Counted from the stretch's first letter, positions 32,040 through 46,217 are shown. The stretch: 64,000 bases of DNA from Ustilaginoidea virens (GCF_000687475.1 NC_057316.1:868001-932000); one strand, 5' to 3'. The notes: generated by a model from the sequence alone, not told the origin. A program made the numbers and translations.

Positions 32040-35000
32040 AATATATCCTATTCTTCTTCTTCTACTATATCTATTAATATAAGCTATAGTGCTAAATCAG
32101 GCGGTAAGACCCCGAAAGATACCCTCCTTTACGATATAGGTTCTACTTATCATATTGTTAATAATAAGAAGTATTTTACTACTTTTTACTATTTTGAGAA
32201 GAATAATAAGCCTATAATTACTACTGGTGGCGGCCCTATTTCCCCTATTAGTTGGGGCATAATACGATTTACTATGCTATAGGGCATTAATCCTACAAAA
32301 TGGGGTATTATAGAGCTTAAGAATGCCCTATATATTCCTATCTTAGATATTAATATTATTAGCGGTGTAAAGCATTATGCCGCTAAAGGGGTATTAATTA
32401 AAAATCAGCTTTGGTTAGTAAGCTGTAAATGCATCGGCATTTTTAACTTTGAAAAATACGGCTTTTTCTTTCTATAGAAAGGAATAGATATACTACTGCT
32501 ACATTAACTATATAGCCATTGTACTATTAATAGTATAATAGTAGAGGTCCCTAGCCCTATTAACCCTACTGATTATAGTGATCCTAAGGATACTACTATT
32601 ACCCCTATTCCTACTACTGCGACTAGTAAGGAACCTATAGAGGCTACTAGCCCTACTACTAACTCTCCCGCTATTACGATTAGCGAAAAGCCTGCTATTA
32701 CAACTAGCGAAAATCCCGCTATTACGACTAGCAAAAATCCCGTAGTAGCTACTAGCCCTACTCCTGCCCCTATAGCTACTAATACAGAATACCAGAAGCT
32801 ATTATAGTTAGCCGGCATTTGGCATATACGGCTAGGGCATATAGGTATTTAGCTACTTAAAAAGACTTATACTAATACCCCTAGTCTTCCTAACCTTAAT
32901 AAGGTTAAAGATGCTGATTTTCGCTGCCTAGCCTGTATATAGGCTAAGAAGGTTAGAAGACCTTCTAAAGATGCGATACCTAATCTAGCTAAATGCCTAG
33001 ATATTATAGAAGGTGATACTTTTGCTATATCACCTATGCTATATAATAAATAACCTATTGCCCTTATATTAGTGGATAGAAAATCCTGATTCCGCTGGCT
33101 TTACTTGCTGCCTAATAGGGAAGGCACTATTGTATTTAAAGCATTATAGAGCTTTATACAGAGCCTATAGGTCAGATATGGCAAAACGCCTGTTGAATTC
33201 CACTATAATAGTGGAAATGAAATCAATAAAATGCTTAGTAATTAGCTTATTGAATAGGGCATAGCTTTTAATATATTTTGCCCTTATATTCACAAATAAA
33301 ACGGCTTAGCTAAGCGCTCCATTAGGGTTATAGCTGATAGACTACGTGCTACTATAGCCTGGTTAAGGCTACTATCTAACCTCTGGTCTGCTATAATTAC
33401 TAGCGTTGTTATACTAGTAAATATAATAGCTATTACTAACAGACCTTTTAGCCCCTATTAGGAGCTATTAAAGGATTATAACTAGATAATACTAGAGTAC
33501 TACCCTGACCTTATAAACCTTAGGGCTATTGGAGCAGCTATTAAAGTGCTTATACCATACGAAAAGCGTGTAAAAAGTAGAAAATTAGTGCCCTATACCG
33601 AGCCTGGTAGGCTCTTTGCCACTTTAGGTAATAATACTTATTTAGTCTACCTTCTAAAGAAGAAGGTTATTACCAAAACAACTTTTATTACCTTTATTTA
33701 TCAAAATGAAGGTATAGGCCCTATTTCTAATGGCCTAAAAGGAGACTTTTATAGAGGGCAAAATATAGGTTTAGAGGGGGTATCTAGTAGAGAACCTATT
33801 ATTTTACTAGATGACCTAGAAAGTATACCGGATCTTACTAACCTTATTAATATTACTAATACTAATGTTATACCGGATGACCTGGAAAGCATGCCGGACC
33901 CTACTAATTTTACTAGTATTATTAATGCTACCCCTGATGATATTACTAATACTAATGCCACTGTGGATTACCTTCCTAAGTCAGAAGGTACTATACTATA
34001 GTCCCTGGCTACTGTAAAGGATGACCTTATAGATATCCTTACTAGCCTTACTCCTGCCGACCTTACTAGCCCTACTGGCCCTGCTGGCCTTGCTGGCTCT
34101 GCTATACCTGCCAGCCCTACTAACCCTACTAGCCCTACCGACTTATTCCCTAATTATGATTTATATCACCTAATATAGGATTCCTGCTATATAGCTAAGC
34201 GTAAGCTAGCTAAAAAGGCCCCTAATAGTACGCCTAATAGCTAGAAGGATATGCTATAAAGCCCTAAAAAAGACCTTTAGATAAAGATATTATTTAAGGA
34301 ATTTAAGTAGTTATTGGATACTAAAGTCTTCCAATTTATTCCTAAGTCTAGCGTTCCTATTGATAGGAAAATTATATGCAATAGGCTTGTTTTTCGGATT
34401 AAAAAGGATGCTAATAATTAGCCTATAAAATATAAGGCTAGATTGGTTATTAAGGGTTTTATGCAAGTCGAAGGAAAGGACTTTCAGTATACCTATGCTT
34501 CTACCTCTATCCCACCTACCTGGAGGGTTATACTAGCTTTAGCTGCTAGTAATAACTGGGAAATAGAGCAGATCGACTTTATAGGCGCCTTCCTAAATAG
34601 CGAACTTTCTAAGACTATTTATATAGATATTCCTGATGGATTTCTTGAATTTATAGAGAGCTTACTACTAACTAATAGCGATAGTAAGCTTTAGTCTGAT
34701 ATTCAACGGCAACAGCTACTAACTTTACTTAAAAAAGCCGGCTTTAATCCCTCTATTAAGCAAGCTATTTTACTAAAGAAGGCCCTATACGGGCTAAAAT
34801 AAGCACCCTGCGAATGGTAATACCGGCTAAAAGACCTGATTTCTAGTGAAGGCTTTTTACCTTTAGCATCTGATACTGCCGTCTTTTATAATAAGCAAAC
34901 TAGCATTTTTATCGTCATTTATATTAACGATTGCCTATTAGTTGGTCTAAATATAACTTATATTAACCAGCTAAAAAGGATATTGCAATTCTCAAGGTCA

Positions 35001-36645
35001 CTATAAAAGCAGAGCCTTACTAGCTAGCTAGATGGCACGAGACTGTCTGCGACCTGTGAACTAATCTTAGTATAATACTAGATTTTTCACTAAGTCCTAA
35101 AACTATACAAGTGCTATAAAGCAGGGCAAGTGTAAAGGCAAGGCAAATATAAGATAACCAGAAAACGCAGGGAAGGTAAGAAGTTAAGAGGCATATAGTG
35201 CATTAACAGACTCGATTGTGCTGCCCTTCTACTATTTAGAAAGAAGGGGGAAAGCTATCTTATATATACACGAAGGAGAGGTGGGCCCAGGCATCCAGGG
35301 TAGCCAGTAAGAAAGCTCCCCGTAATGCTCGCTATGCCACGTATATGATACGTCAGCAACCCCGCTATATCCAGCCTTTCCAACCACCCCAACCACCGCA
35401 CTAGTAACCAACCACCACGCTAGTGACTAACCACCACGCTAGTGACTAACCACCACACTAGTGGACTAGCCACCACGCTAGTAGGCCGCCACCACGCTAG
35501 TAGGCCGCCACCACGCTAGTAGGCCACCACGCTAATTTAGCAATGCCACACCTTTTTAACAAGGCCTACCTTACTTGATATACAGTAAATAATCCACTGA
35601 AAATCCTTAAGGTAAAAGGCAAAGGCCTAAGGTTGGTAAGACTACCGTAAGTCTAAGAGGCGGTATAAGGTCCAGAAGGTCAGTAAGCCAGTAGGGCATT
35701 AGGCCAGCAGCCTAGTAGGCTACTATAGGATTTTAACAAAGGAAATTTCATAAGGTCTATGCTATAGAAGACCGCGGTCCGGCTTCCTTTTTCTTAGGCG
35801 TATAAATTATACGAAATAGAAAGGAAGGTTTATTATAGCTACACCAAACCTAATTTATAGCAGAGGTTTTAGCTAAATTCGGCTTATAGGATACTAAACC
35901 TCAGTTAATTCCACTTTAACTAGGGATTCTAAATGAATCTAGTGGAAAAGACCTTAGCCCTACTGATTAGAGCCTTTATCAGAGCCTTACTAGCACTATA
36001 ATGTGGCTTATAATGATGATTAGGCCCGACCTAGCATTTCCTACGCAATACCTCTCTCGGTTCATATCTAAGGCAACTAATATGCATCTAAATGCTGCGA
36101 AAGGCAGCTTTAGCTACCTTAAAGGCACTAAGAACCTAGCTATTTGCTTTAGTACTACTAAAAACAACCAATAGCCTATTATAACCGCTTATTCTGATAG
36201 CGATTTTGCTGGCTGTAAAGAAACCTCTAAATCTACTAGAGGCTTTCTTACTACTATTAATAGTGGTCTTATTAGCTGGCGTTCTAAGCGAGCCTCTTTA
36301 GTAGTGCTATCTACTTTAGAAGCTGAATCCGATGCATTACTTAAGACTATCCGTGAGGTCTAGTGGCTTTCTAACCTTTATAAGGAGCTGGAAATCGATA
36401 TTCTACGCCCTATACCGTTATACTGCGATAATTAGGGCTCTATTTCGAATTCTAATGATCCTAATTAGCACGCTTGCACTAAGCATATGCTATTAAAATT
36501 CCGGTATATTAGGGAGCAAGCCTAGCTGGGCTTAGTTAAAATTACCTACTTACCTACTAATAGTATGCCTGCTGATGGTCTTACCAAGCCACTGCCGGGC
36601 CCTAAATTTACTAGGTTCCGCGAGTTACTAGGTCTTAGGGCCTGA
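32040..36645 (+). pseudogene. C1 pol remnant (protease, integrase, RT, RNase H)
   Basis: Protease active site now LYDIGSTYHI at about 32130. Integrase zinc domain HIRLGHIG...CLACIQAK (32820-32950) followed by the core; a 151-codon stretch without stops lies at 33546-34001. RT (ARLVIKGFMQVEGKDF; IDFIGAFLNSEL, 34430-34620) with the YVDD box as Y-I-N-D at 34920-34931. RT is cut at 34980 by the solo LTR and resumes at 35744. RNase H ends with ADGLTKPL at 36571-36594, a copia hallmark. An Ala/Thr/Pro-rich linker with 24-27-nt imperfect repeats sits at 32690-32780. Confidence 0.75.
34981..35738 (-). mobile_element. Solo LTR of the C1 family, antisense inside C1 RT
   Basis: 758 bp, TATTGCAATT...TTTTAACA on the plus strand; target duplication AAGGA at 34976-34980 and 35739-35743. 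It retains many CA/TG dinucleotides, unlike the surrounding element, so it is younger or less RIP-affected. Contains the CCACCACGCTAGT 20-bp units at about 35390-35530. Confidence 0.9.
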
Positions 36646-36767
36646 TAACTTATACTAACTTTTACTAAGGTTTTTCTTATATTTTTCCTTAGCACTTTTA
36701 TTGCATTTTCTTTTCCTATTCTTTATACGATGATTAGCTTGCTATTACAGTAGCTAATCAGAGGGGG

Positions 36768-37544
36768 TGTTAAAATCCTATAGTAGCCTACTAGGCTGCT
36801 GGCCTAATGCCCTACTGGTCTACTAATCTTCTAGCCTTTATACCGTCTCTTGGACTTATGGTAGTCTTACCTTAGGCCTTTGCCTTTTACCTTAAGGATT
36901 TTCAGTAGATTATTTACTATATATCAAGTAAGGTAGGCCTTGTTAAAAAGGTGTGGCATTGCTAAATTAGCATGGTAGCCCATTAGCGTGGTGGCGGCCT
37001 ACTAGTGTGGTGGCTAGTCCACTAGTGTGGTGGTTAGTCACTAGCGTGGTGGCTAGTCCACTAGTGTGGTGGCTAGTATACTAGCGTGGTGGTTAGTCTA
37101 CTAGCGTAATAGCTAGTTACTAGTGCGGTAGTTAGGGTGGTTGGAAAGGCCGGATATAGTGGGTTTACTGACGTATCATATACGTGGCATAGCGAGCATT
37201 ACGGGGAGCTTTCTTACTGGCTACCTTAGATGCCTAGGCCCACCCCTCCTTTATGTATATATAGGATAGCTTTCCCCCTTCTTTCTAGATAATAGAAAGG
37301 CAGCATAATCGAGTCTGTTAATGCACTATATGCCTCTTAACTTCTTACCTTCCCTGCGTTTTCTGGTTATCTTATATTTGCCTTGCTTTTACACTTACCT
37401 TGCTTTATAGCACTTATATAGTCTTAGGACTTGGTGAAAAATCTAGTATTTATACTAAGATTAGTTCACAGGTCGCAGATAGTCTTATGCCATCTAGCTA
37501 GCTAGTAAGGCTCTGCTTTTATAGTGACCTTGAGAATTGCAATA
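36768..37544 (+). repeat. C1 3' LTR
   Basis: 777 bp, same length as the 5' LTR, preceded by the polypurine tract AGAGGGGG (36762-36767 and before) and followed by the target duplication GCGCC. Confidence 0.9.
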
Positions 37545-37549
37545 GCGCC

Positions 37550-38100
37550 GATGCACGTGACCACAGCACGCACAAAAAGGCTATATTGTATAATTACCCT
37601 CTTTTGCTTTCTTTCTTTCCTTTTAGATAGTAAAGTCATTAGTAAAGTTAATAAATCCTTTACTTAATGACCTTACCGTACATAATACTACGCGCGCGAC
37701 CCTATGTACAACTAGGTACCCCGAGTTTATATCAATACTGATCAGTGGTGATAACCACCACTTATAGTATAATTATATCCCGTAAAGAACGGTATATTAT
37801 AGATTAGCAAGATATTAATTTCGAAGAGGCAGTTAAGCTTTCTCGGCTATACTAACTAGAGGGAGAATAATTTATAACCTCTCCTTCCCTTTATCTATTA
37901 CGAGGAAGAAACTTATGCTAAATATTATAATCTTTAAAGATACCCTTAGTATCTAGGAAGAATAATTTATAACCTCTTCCTATTCTTTCTTTCTTTTACT
38001 ACTACAGTAAAAGCCCTCTCGAATCTTATACTCCTTGCAAGAGGGAATCTTATACTCCTTGCAATATATCCCCTCCCCCTTTAAACCCTTATCTTAATAC
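37550..38100. other. Right flank of C1 and start of relic E0
   Basis: First 60 bp keep CA/TG and continue the GC-rich target of C1. RIP-type sequence follows. A 7-bp-stem hairpin AGTGGTG-ATAAC-CACCACT lies at about 37744-37762. No gene seen. Confidence 0.4.
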
Positions 38101-40907
38101 TATAGCCTCATTATCATTAATATTATAATAACCACGAGAGCTACCTAAAAGGATATAATAATTCGCCTCACTCTTTAACGATAATTAGCCTAATACGATA
38201 GAGCCTATCGACCCTAATAATGCTACGAATGTATAGCTATATAACTGTATCGCCTTCCTTATAGATACCTATAAGGAAAATACCTACTTAGATAATAATC
38301 TCTAGGAATAATTCCGTAAGGATTGTAGCGAGTGGAATGAAGCCCTATTCCGCCGTATTAACATTTAGGTTTTACGGCAATTCCGCTCAATATTATAGGA
38401 ACGCGGCGTATATATTAGAATATTAGGTTCCCTAATAATACCAACCCTACTTAAATGCCTTTAACAATAATAGAATCTATAATAGCCTTAAGAGGAAGTA
38501 ACCCGGCAATTTGCTTATAGTGTATTCCTATCCCGGCTTAACCCTACTAGGGAAGCCTTACTATCTATCGGTAATACCAAGCAAGAAATATAAAGGCTTC
38601 AAAATACGCCCTTATATATACGCATAAGGCCCTTATTATTATTATCACGAGCCCCTATAATAGTTAAGCGAATACCCTTACTAAGGCTCGCGATATAACT
38701 CTTATAAGCCCTATTAATGCTAAGGAACTTTATTATACTAATGGAACGATCATAATTATAATAACCTATTGTTCCCCCCTCTATATTAAAAAAGCCTTAT
38801 GCCCCTGCCCTTGCCCCTACTGATGAAGAAAGGAGCCGGTCCTAATAACCTAAAGGGAAGACGCCTATTTACAATAGGCCGCTATTCGAAATAGGGGAGA
38901 GCTCCTATTATTAATAATAATATGCAACGGCCGATAATTACAGCCTATAAGACCGACCCGATCAAATATATCGCTTTAGGGATTATACCCCTAGCCGGAC
39001 TAGCCGAGGCGGCTACCTTAATGCCCCTCGAGGTTATAATATGCCTAATAGAGGTCGGGTCACAGGCCCCGATAATATGCTTCCTTTAATAGAGGACCCT
39101 AATAATAATACCCTTTAAGCCAACGCCGCTAATACCGCCTATAATACCAAATATCGGGCTTAAACGCCTTATCCGATAATGCCAAAAATAGGCACGGCAC
39201 CTAGTCCTTCACATTAATATCGGCCTACTTAGGCCGATAAACGGACGGTTTTAATAGGAGTACTAATAAACCCGGACCGACCCGGGTTATAGGATAACCT
39301 AGCTAGAGATCCCACTAGCCTACCGTAAGGCTACCGATAAGCTATTCCGGAATACCCTCCGGAAAATCATACCCGAAAAGCCTACGTAAAGGCTAGGTTT
39401 AGCTAAGAAGATCATTCCTAAACTAGGTTTAATGATATATTGAAGAAGATATCTAACCTCTTATGCAGCTATTATATAGAGGATAGATATAGCGGCAAAA
39501 TAGATGATTTCCTTATACTAAAGGTTATATCTTTTAAGAGTAAGTGCTGCCTACTAGGATTACCTAATAATATATTCGCTAGAGCCTTCTAAATCATACT
39601 TATTGGCGATGCTAAGACCTATTACTTTAACAATATTAAATATATTCGCGATACCCTCACTTTTAACGATATAGTCCGTAAAGTTAAGAGCTATTTCGAA
39701 AATAAGAGTATAGAGCAATTCTATTTGCACTATTAGAACAGGATAATGCTCTAATCAACTATCGCGAAATATCCTAATAAGTTAAAGCTAGAATGCCTTA
39801 ATATCCTATTAGAAGAACTTCAATGCCTATAATATAGTCTTTATCCGCCCTTTATAGCTAATATAGAGCTTTATCGGCAAATGCTTAATGCTATAAGGGA
39901 TACCCCTAAGTGTAGCCAAGCCTTATATCGTTATGCCCCTATATTTAAAGGCCTCGCCGCTAACCTATAGCGATCCCTTTCTATCTATAAGACTACCTAT
40001 ATGACTCAATAGTATTATTTCCTTCAACAACAGCCTTAATAATACTAAAACGTTAAAGATATTGATGATAATATAGTATTATTCATAGATTGTAAATATA
40101 GTTAATCCTATAACCGGTATTAACGCCCCTAACAATACGGACTACCTTAACGCCGCTTTAAATAATAGAATCGTGCCCTTCTAGCTAGGCCCCATTAAAG
40201 ACGTTACTTTATTTGTAATAAATTAGGATATTAGTCATCCAACCATACTGATAAAAAGCAATAAGAATTAAAAGCATGATAGCTAAAGAACCGTTCTAAC
40301 CGTACTGCCCCTAATAATAAAAAATTCTGTATTTTCCTATAGGAATATAAAGGGCCCGCGCAAGGCCTTAAAGATGCCGATTTTAATAATATCGTTAAAG
40401 ATATTGAAGTCATAATGGCAGGAGATGCATAATAGGATGCAGAGGACACTATCGCACTATAAATTACAGCCACTTAGTATTTCTTAGCCCCTATGCAAAC
40501 AGAACCGTCACCTTCTTCATCTATCGCAATATTGCAAGCCCTATAAGATAAATCATACCGATATGCCTTCTTATAAATTGACCCCTTCCGAATGCCTTTA
40601 CTACTACTACCGGACCGTAATTCTGCCTTTCTAGAAGAAGAACGCTATAGTAACTATACCTTCCGTAGAATCCTACTAGATACCGGCACCTCCGGCCTAT
40701 CTACAGTAGGTATAGGTTAAGCAAGAGCCCTAATGAGATTAATGAAATCTTTAATAATTAAGTCAACGGATAAGTAGTATACCATTAATTTCGGAGTAGG
40801 TTCTACTATATCTTCTGGTATACTAAATATCCTAATAATATTTAGTAATATCCCCTTCTACGTTCTTAATAGCGGTACCCCCTTTCTCTATTCTATTACG
40901 GATATAG
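38100..40907 (+). pseudogene. LTR-retrotransposon relic E0 (gag and aspartic protease)
   Basis: Read through TAG/TAA, this gives a long gag-like text: DDFLILKVISFKSKCC and FARAFQIILIGDAKTYYF (39500-39640), a Gln-rich part near 40020, a Cys/His segment (ICNKLGYQSSNHTD, about 40205-40250) and an aspartic-protease site L-D-T-G-T-S-G at about 40676-40696. No RT follows, because gypsy element G1 begins at 40908; the rest may lie beyond the window's gypsy stack. Type (copia or gypsy) not certain. Confidence 0.55.
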
Positions 40908-41160
40908 TATTACGGGCTCGGGCTACGCCCGCGCCACAATATGGCTAGGACTCGGGCTGCGCCCGTGCCTAGCCTAGGCAGGGTCATATAAATTAGCGGC
41001 ACGGGGTCACAGGACTACGCCAGGACCTCGACCTATGCTAATGTATAGTTAAATAGACTATTAAGAGGCCCCTATTCGGGTTCTCTCTCTTTCCTCTTTA
41101 GTCTATTTAATATATTCATTCGATGCCTATTTGCAGTAGCCCTAAGGCCAGTTCTTTATA
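40908..41160 (+). repeat. G1 5' LTR
   Basis: Starts with two CGGGCTRCGCCCG hairpins, has the R-start candidate AGTCTATTTAA at 41100-41110 and ends CTTTATA. The following 41161-41172 (TTGAAATAGACT) is the primer site, one mismatch from the G3 form. Confidence 0.8.
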
Positions 41161-44100
41161 TTGAAATAGACTCTCTTAGCCTTACTATTATAACCTCATA
41201 TTATGGAGCCAATAATACAGGCTATATAAGATATTGAGATAAATATACCCAGAGAACCAAGTAGAGAGAACCTAAAGCTATAACGCCCCTAATGTAATAT
41301 ATATACCTAAGTAGAGCAACTTACAATAGGGTTATAATAGATAGAAGCGCAGATGTATACTAATGTATAATACCTTACTGCCGTTACTGCCTTGCTGTAG
41401 GCCTTTTTTGCTAGTTAGTTAAATAGCTTTTAAAACGCTACCTAACCGGCCCTAGTCGTATAATATAACACCCCCCTCCCTACTACTTAAGATACCTAGC
41501 TAAAGTATAAGCTGATCCTAATAGGGGACCCTTTTAATAGTAAAAAGGCTATATTTACAGCCTAGCGGACTTTTATATAATATAAGCTTAAGGTCGATAG
41601 GGACTTTATTGGAAATAAAAAGACCTAATAGATATTTATCTTCTAGAACCTATTGTCTATAGTCTAATTATAGGTCGCGGCCTTCTTTAAGAATAGTACA
41701 GCTTATAATTATAATATAATAAAGTTCTTTGAATACCTTTAATATCTCTTTAAGGACCTGTACTAATAGGATCGCGCTATTATTAAGCTTAAGCACTTTT
41801 TATGCTAAGGCCTAAAGGAGCCTTTTACCGCCTTCTTTATATAATTTAAAGAAAAACTTATACTTACTAGTAGCTTTAGTTAGCCTAAAGAGGTCAAACT
41901 AGAATATTTCTAATCGGCACTTAATGCTCGTATAGCTAATAAGATTATTAGTCTTAAGGTCTCCTATTATAATTACTATTCGGCGGTAGACTGCTACCAA
42001 TAAATTGCTATCGATATTGAGATTAGCCTAACTATTAACTATTACCTAGGCTCGGCCTATTCCCGACTAACCTATGCCCAGGATTCTAAAAGCAATATAT
42101 AAATATTGGGCGTTAATAAGCTAGACTCGAAGAATAATCTACCTAAAGCGATATAGGTCTTATAAAATAATATAAAAAATGTAGGAAGAAAGGTCTTTAT
42201 CTCTAATATAGCTTTTCTAAGCATCGGAGGAGGGTATACCACTTACTGCCAGCAATCCGGCTAAATATAGTCTAAATAGCCTTATTAGACTTATAAGTCG
42301 TAAAGGTTAAAAATAGCAATAACGATTAAGGGAAAGAATAGCCTTTAAGCCTAATCTCGCTAAAGGGCTTCAAATGCATATATAAACCCTAGCCTAATTA
42401 TAAAAGGAATTAGATAAAATCGCAAAATAAATAGATAGATACCCTTTTTTAATACTAATTTTATATAAATCCTATACCTTTATTAATACCTTAATCGACT
42501 CGGGATATAACTACTATAGTACTATAAGCGAAAAGATAATATAATAATTAGGCCTCTAACCTATCTGCTTGCTATAATATAGGGAAATCGGAATAGCAAT
42601 AGATATTTAGAGCCGTTTAAAAGAACGCAAAATAATATATTCCTCTATTACTTATATTATCTATATAGTAATTGATATCGATAGATAGCCGTCTATAGTT
42701 ATACTTTATATTATCCTAGGCCTTACCTATAATATTATCCTTAGGATGCCTTAAATAAAGCAATATAATATTATACTATAGGTAAAGCAGTATTAATTAA
42801 AAATCGGATCGATAGGCAGCCTTATCGTTAAGGAATTAATAAGAAGATAATAAAGCCTAATTATAGTAAATATTTTTAGCTTAATCTTTTATAGTATACT
42901 AAAGTAAGCGAAATACTCTAAAGATCGGTCGACTTCTTTTATTGCAATAAACTTATAGGAGATAATATATATCTTCTGTATTATACTGCCATTTTTTTAA
43001 AACTCTGCTTTATAATCGTAAGAGCCGTAAGTACTCCTAATAAAATTATAAGAATTTACCGACCTCTTTAATAAAAAGAAGGCTTTTAATCTCCCTTTAT
43101 ACTAGGATATATTAGACTATTATATCTAGCTTAAAAAGACTATAGATAGGAGCTAGCCAGACTTACCTTAGGGCCTATTATATAATATACTATAAGACTA
43201 ATTACTTAAGGTTCGGAGATAAGTAATTAACCTAATAGATAAAAGATAGATCTATATAAGCTCTTTATCGGTAGTAGTATTAGTCCTATTAACTAGAAAG
43301 GGGAATAGTAGGTAGCATTTTTATATTAACTACCGGGCCCTTAATAAGGTTATAGTCTAAGACTAATATCCCCTCCCCTTAATTAAAAAAACCTTATAAT
43401 CCCTATCGCAGGCGAAATACTTTACTAAGGTTAATATATACGCAGCATTCCATAAGATATATATTGCAGAGGGCGATAAATACCTAATTATATTCTGTAT
43501 ACGATTTAGACTATTTAAATAGCTTATTATACTATTTAGCCTAACTAAGGTCCTTATAACCTTTTAAATATATATTAATAAGGCCTTAGGGAATATACTA
43601 AGAGACTTTATAACTATTTACCTCAATAATATTTTAATCTATACTAGGGGATTAAAGGCAGACTATATAGGGCGTATTAAAGAAGTCCTTTAATAATTAT
43701 AAAAGGCTAGCTTAAATTTAGATCTTAATAAATACGACTTCGCAGTAAAGGAGGTCTAATATCTAGGATATATTATAATAGCTAAAAAGGAAATCTATTT
43801 AAACCCTAAAAAGATTAAGACTATTTAGAACTAAGAAGTACTTACGAAATTAAAAGGCATTTATAGTTTCCTCGGTTTTACTAACTTTTACTATAATTTT
43901 ATCCTAAACTTCTTATACTTTATTAACCCTTTAGTTAGATTAATAAAGAAAAGGGTCCCTTTCTAATAGTTAGACGAAAAAAAGGCAGTATTTTAGGCGC
44001 TTAAATAGTATTTTATATTATCTTTAGTTCTCGCCTAATAGGACCCTAATAAGGAGATAGTCCTTAAGGTAAATAATTCTAATATAGCCTTTGGTAGCTA

Positions 44101-45903
44101 TTTATTATAGGTCGGGGAAGATAATATACTCCACCTAATCGTATACTATTCTATTTACTTATTAGATACGGAATAGAATTATACTATATACAATAAAGAA
44201 CTCTTTATTATTATCTCTTGCCTTAAGGTATAATTAGTAGAACTCTACTTAATAGCCTCCCCCTTTACTATCTTTACCAACCATAAGAACCTAAAGTATT
44301 TCGCTTAACTATACAAAATATCTAAGCAATAAGCCTAATAGGCTAAGACTTTAGCGCTTTTTAACTTCTATCTTTAGTATAGGCTAGGGTTATAAGCCTA
44401 ATACCCTAATATGCTTTCTCGATAAAAATAAAAGGTAGATAGGGTAAAGCTATAAATCAGCTAGATCTTAAAACCACTATCTATTTTAGTACTTAATATA
44501 AAATAAAAGGCATTAGGACCCTAACCTTAGATTTAGAGGTCACCCTACCTTATAGCCTATATATTTTCGCTGATACTTACCTTTAGGCTCTTTAGGACTA
44601 AGCGATATCTAAAAATAATATATACTAGGCATAATAGATAGTAGTAGCAAATAAAGAGTAATAATTCCCTATAGTAGCAGCAATATAGGAACAAATTGCA
44701 GACTATACCCTAAATATATATAGTATGCTACTCTACTAGGGGTAGGTATAGCTCCTATCGTTTAAGCCCCTAACCATAACGGTAATCTAATAGTACTATA
44801 ACTCGCCTACAGTAGGTCACCTAAGGAAGAATACTACCTTCTAATTGCTATAATAGGATTATTATTTCAATAATATATTATCTAAGGTAATAAGGTTTAT
44901 TTAGAATTATCGATACTATAAAGCGTATAAAAGCCGCTAGCTATAATAGGGTCTACTATAGCCTTTACTAATCCTAAACTATTTCTAATCGCAAATATTA
45001 GTAGACTTTATAATAAACCTCCCCGCCTATAATTCTTTTGACCTGTACTTCCTTATAGTAATTACCGACCGCTTATTAAAATATATTTAGCTAAAGGCGA
45101 TATACTTTATAATAGCCAAAGAGTATATAAAGCGATTCTAATAATTTTAGCGCTTCTATAGATTCCCTAATAAAATTATTAGCAATAGAGGCTTAGATTA
45201 GGTAAAATAATTCTAGATAATACTTTATAAGGCAATTAGGACCGAATAACTCCTCTCAATTATATACTACCCCTAAACTAATAGTAATACAGAACGAATA
45301 AACTAAAAGGTCTAAGCCATCCTCTATATTATAGTCTCATTTAACTAATATAATTAGCCTAAGCACCTTACTATATATTAACTCGCCCTAAATAACTAGA
45401 TATTATTAGTAATAAAGTTTAGCCTAAATCGGCTTCTTAATAAGTTTAATATGCTAATTATTACGCTAGCCCTAGAGGTAATACTAAGTTTAAAGATACT
45501 AAAAAGGTAGGTAGCTTTCTTCCTAACTAACCTCTAAAAGGGAGGGGAGTTAGCCTAAATTACTATCGCTTTCGCATAATAACGATAATAAGATGCAATA
45601 AACCGTTTATACCGCCTAGCGGAGTATTTCTAGGTTAAAGACTATATATAGCTTAGCCTAAAGAATATTAAGATAAACCGCCCTTATAAAAAGCTTAATT
45701 AAATCTCTACTAAATATACTATTATTGCTATCCTATCCCTATTTATTATTTAACTTAATATCCCTAAGGGTATCTACTTAGTTTTTTATATCGATTTTAT
45801 TAAATAGGCTACTTCTGATCTACTCTTAATATAGACTATTATTAATACTAGGCTAGGGCCTCTATTTATTCTCCCGTAAGACTCTAATTAGCTATATAAA
45901 AAA

Positions 45904-46060
45904 TATAAGGTTGAGGTAATACTAATAGCGAAAAACGCTTAGGGTCGGGGTAGGAATTATAATATACTAATTAAATAGAAAAGGTATAACTTACCTATAT
46001 AGGAACCCCTAGAAAATTTTAAAAATTTAGTAGTATAAAAAGCATTTAAAGCTAAATGGG
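45904..46060 (+). pseudogene. G1 chromodomain at the integrase C-terminus
   Basis: Text YKVEVILIAKNAQGRGRNY, then ILIKQKRYNLPIQEPLEN has the chromodomain order (Y.VE.IL, Y.VKWKGY, WEP) with Trp codons turned into TAG. Such domains direct chromoviruses to heterochromatin. Confidence 0.75.
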
Positions 46061-46217
46061 GTGATATTTATATATATAATAGGCCCTTTAGGCTATCGAA
46101 ATAAGGTCTACCGGACCTATAAATAACGCCTAAATGCCTACTTATAAAAAAAAAGAACCCTTAAAATATTATAAAAAAAATATATTTAGCTTATCTGCCC
46201 TTCTCTTAGGCTAATAC

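Larger units (their letters stand above)
29293..37544 (+). mobile_element. Ty1/copia retrotransposon C1, 8.25 kb including a nested solo LTR
   Basis: 777-bp LTRs at both ends, target duplication GCGCC (29288-29292, 37545-37549), primer site GGTTATGAGCC directly after the 5' LTR and polypurine tract AGAGGGGG before the 3' LTR. Internal order gag, protease, integrase, reverse transcriptase, RNase H is that of copia elements. Frames are broken by TAG/TAA. Without the 763-bp nested insertion the element is about 7.49 kb. Confidence 0.92.
40908..46217 (+). mobile_element. Ty3/gypsy chromovirus G1, 3' end missing in this stretch
   Basis: 5' LTR 40908-41160 (253 bp, start TG now TA), primer site 41161-41172, gag about 41190-42430, protease I-D-S-G-Y-N at about 42490, RT from 43090 with the YLDD-type box as Y-L-N-N at 43619-43630, RNase H about 43950-44400, integrase about 44790-45650 and a chromodomain at 45904-46060. 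Sequence similarity to G3 stops at AATAC|TGTCAGAATG (46217/46218) with no polypurine tract or 3' LTR. Candidate left target duplication TATAG (40903-40907). Heavily RIP-changed. Confidence 0.82.
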
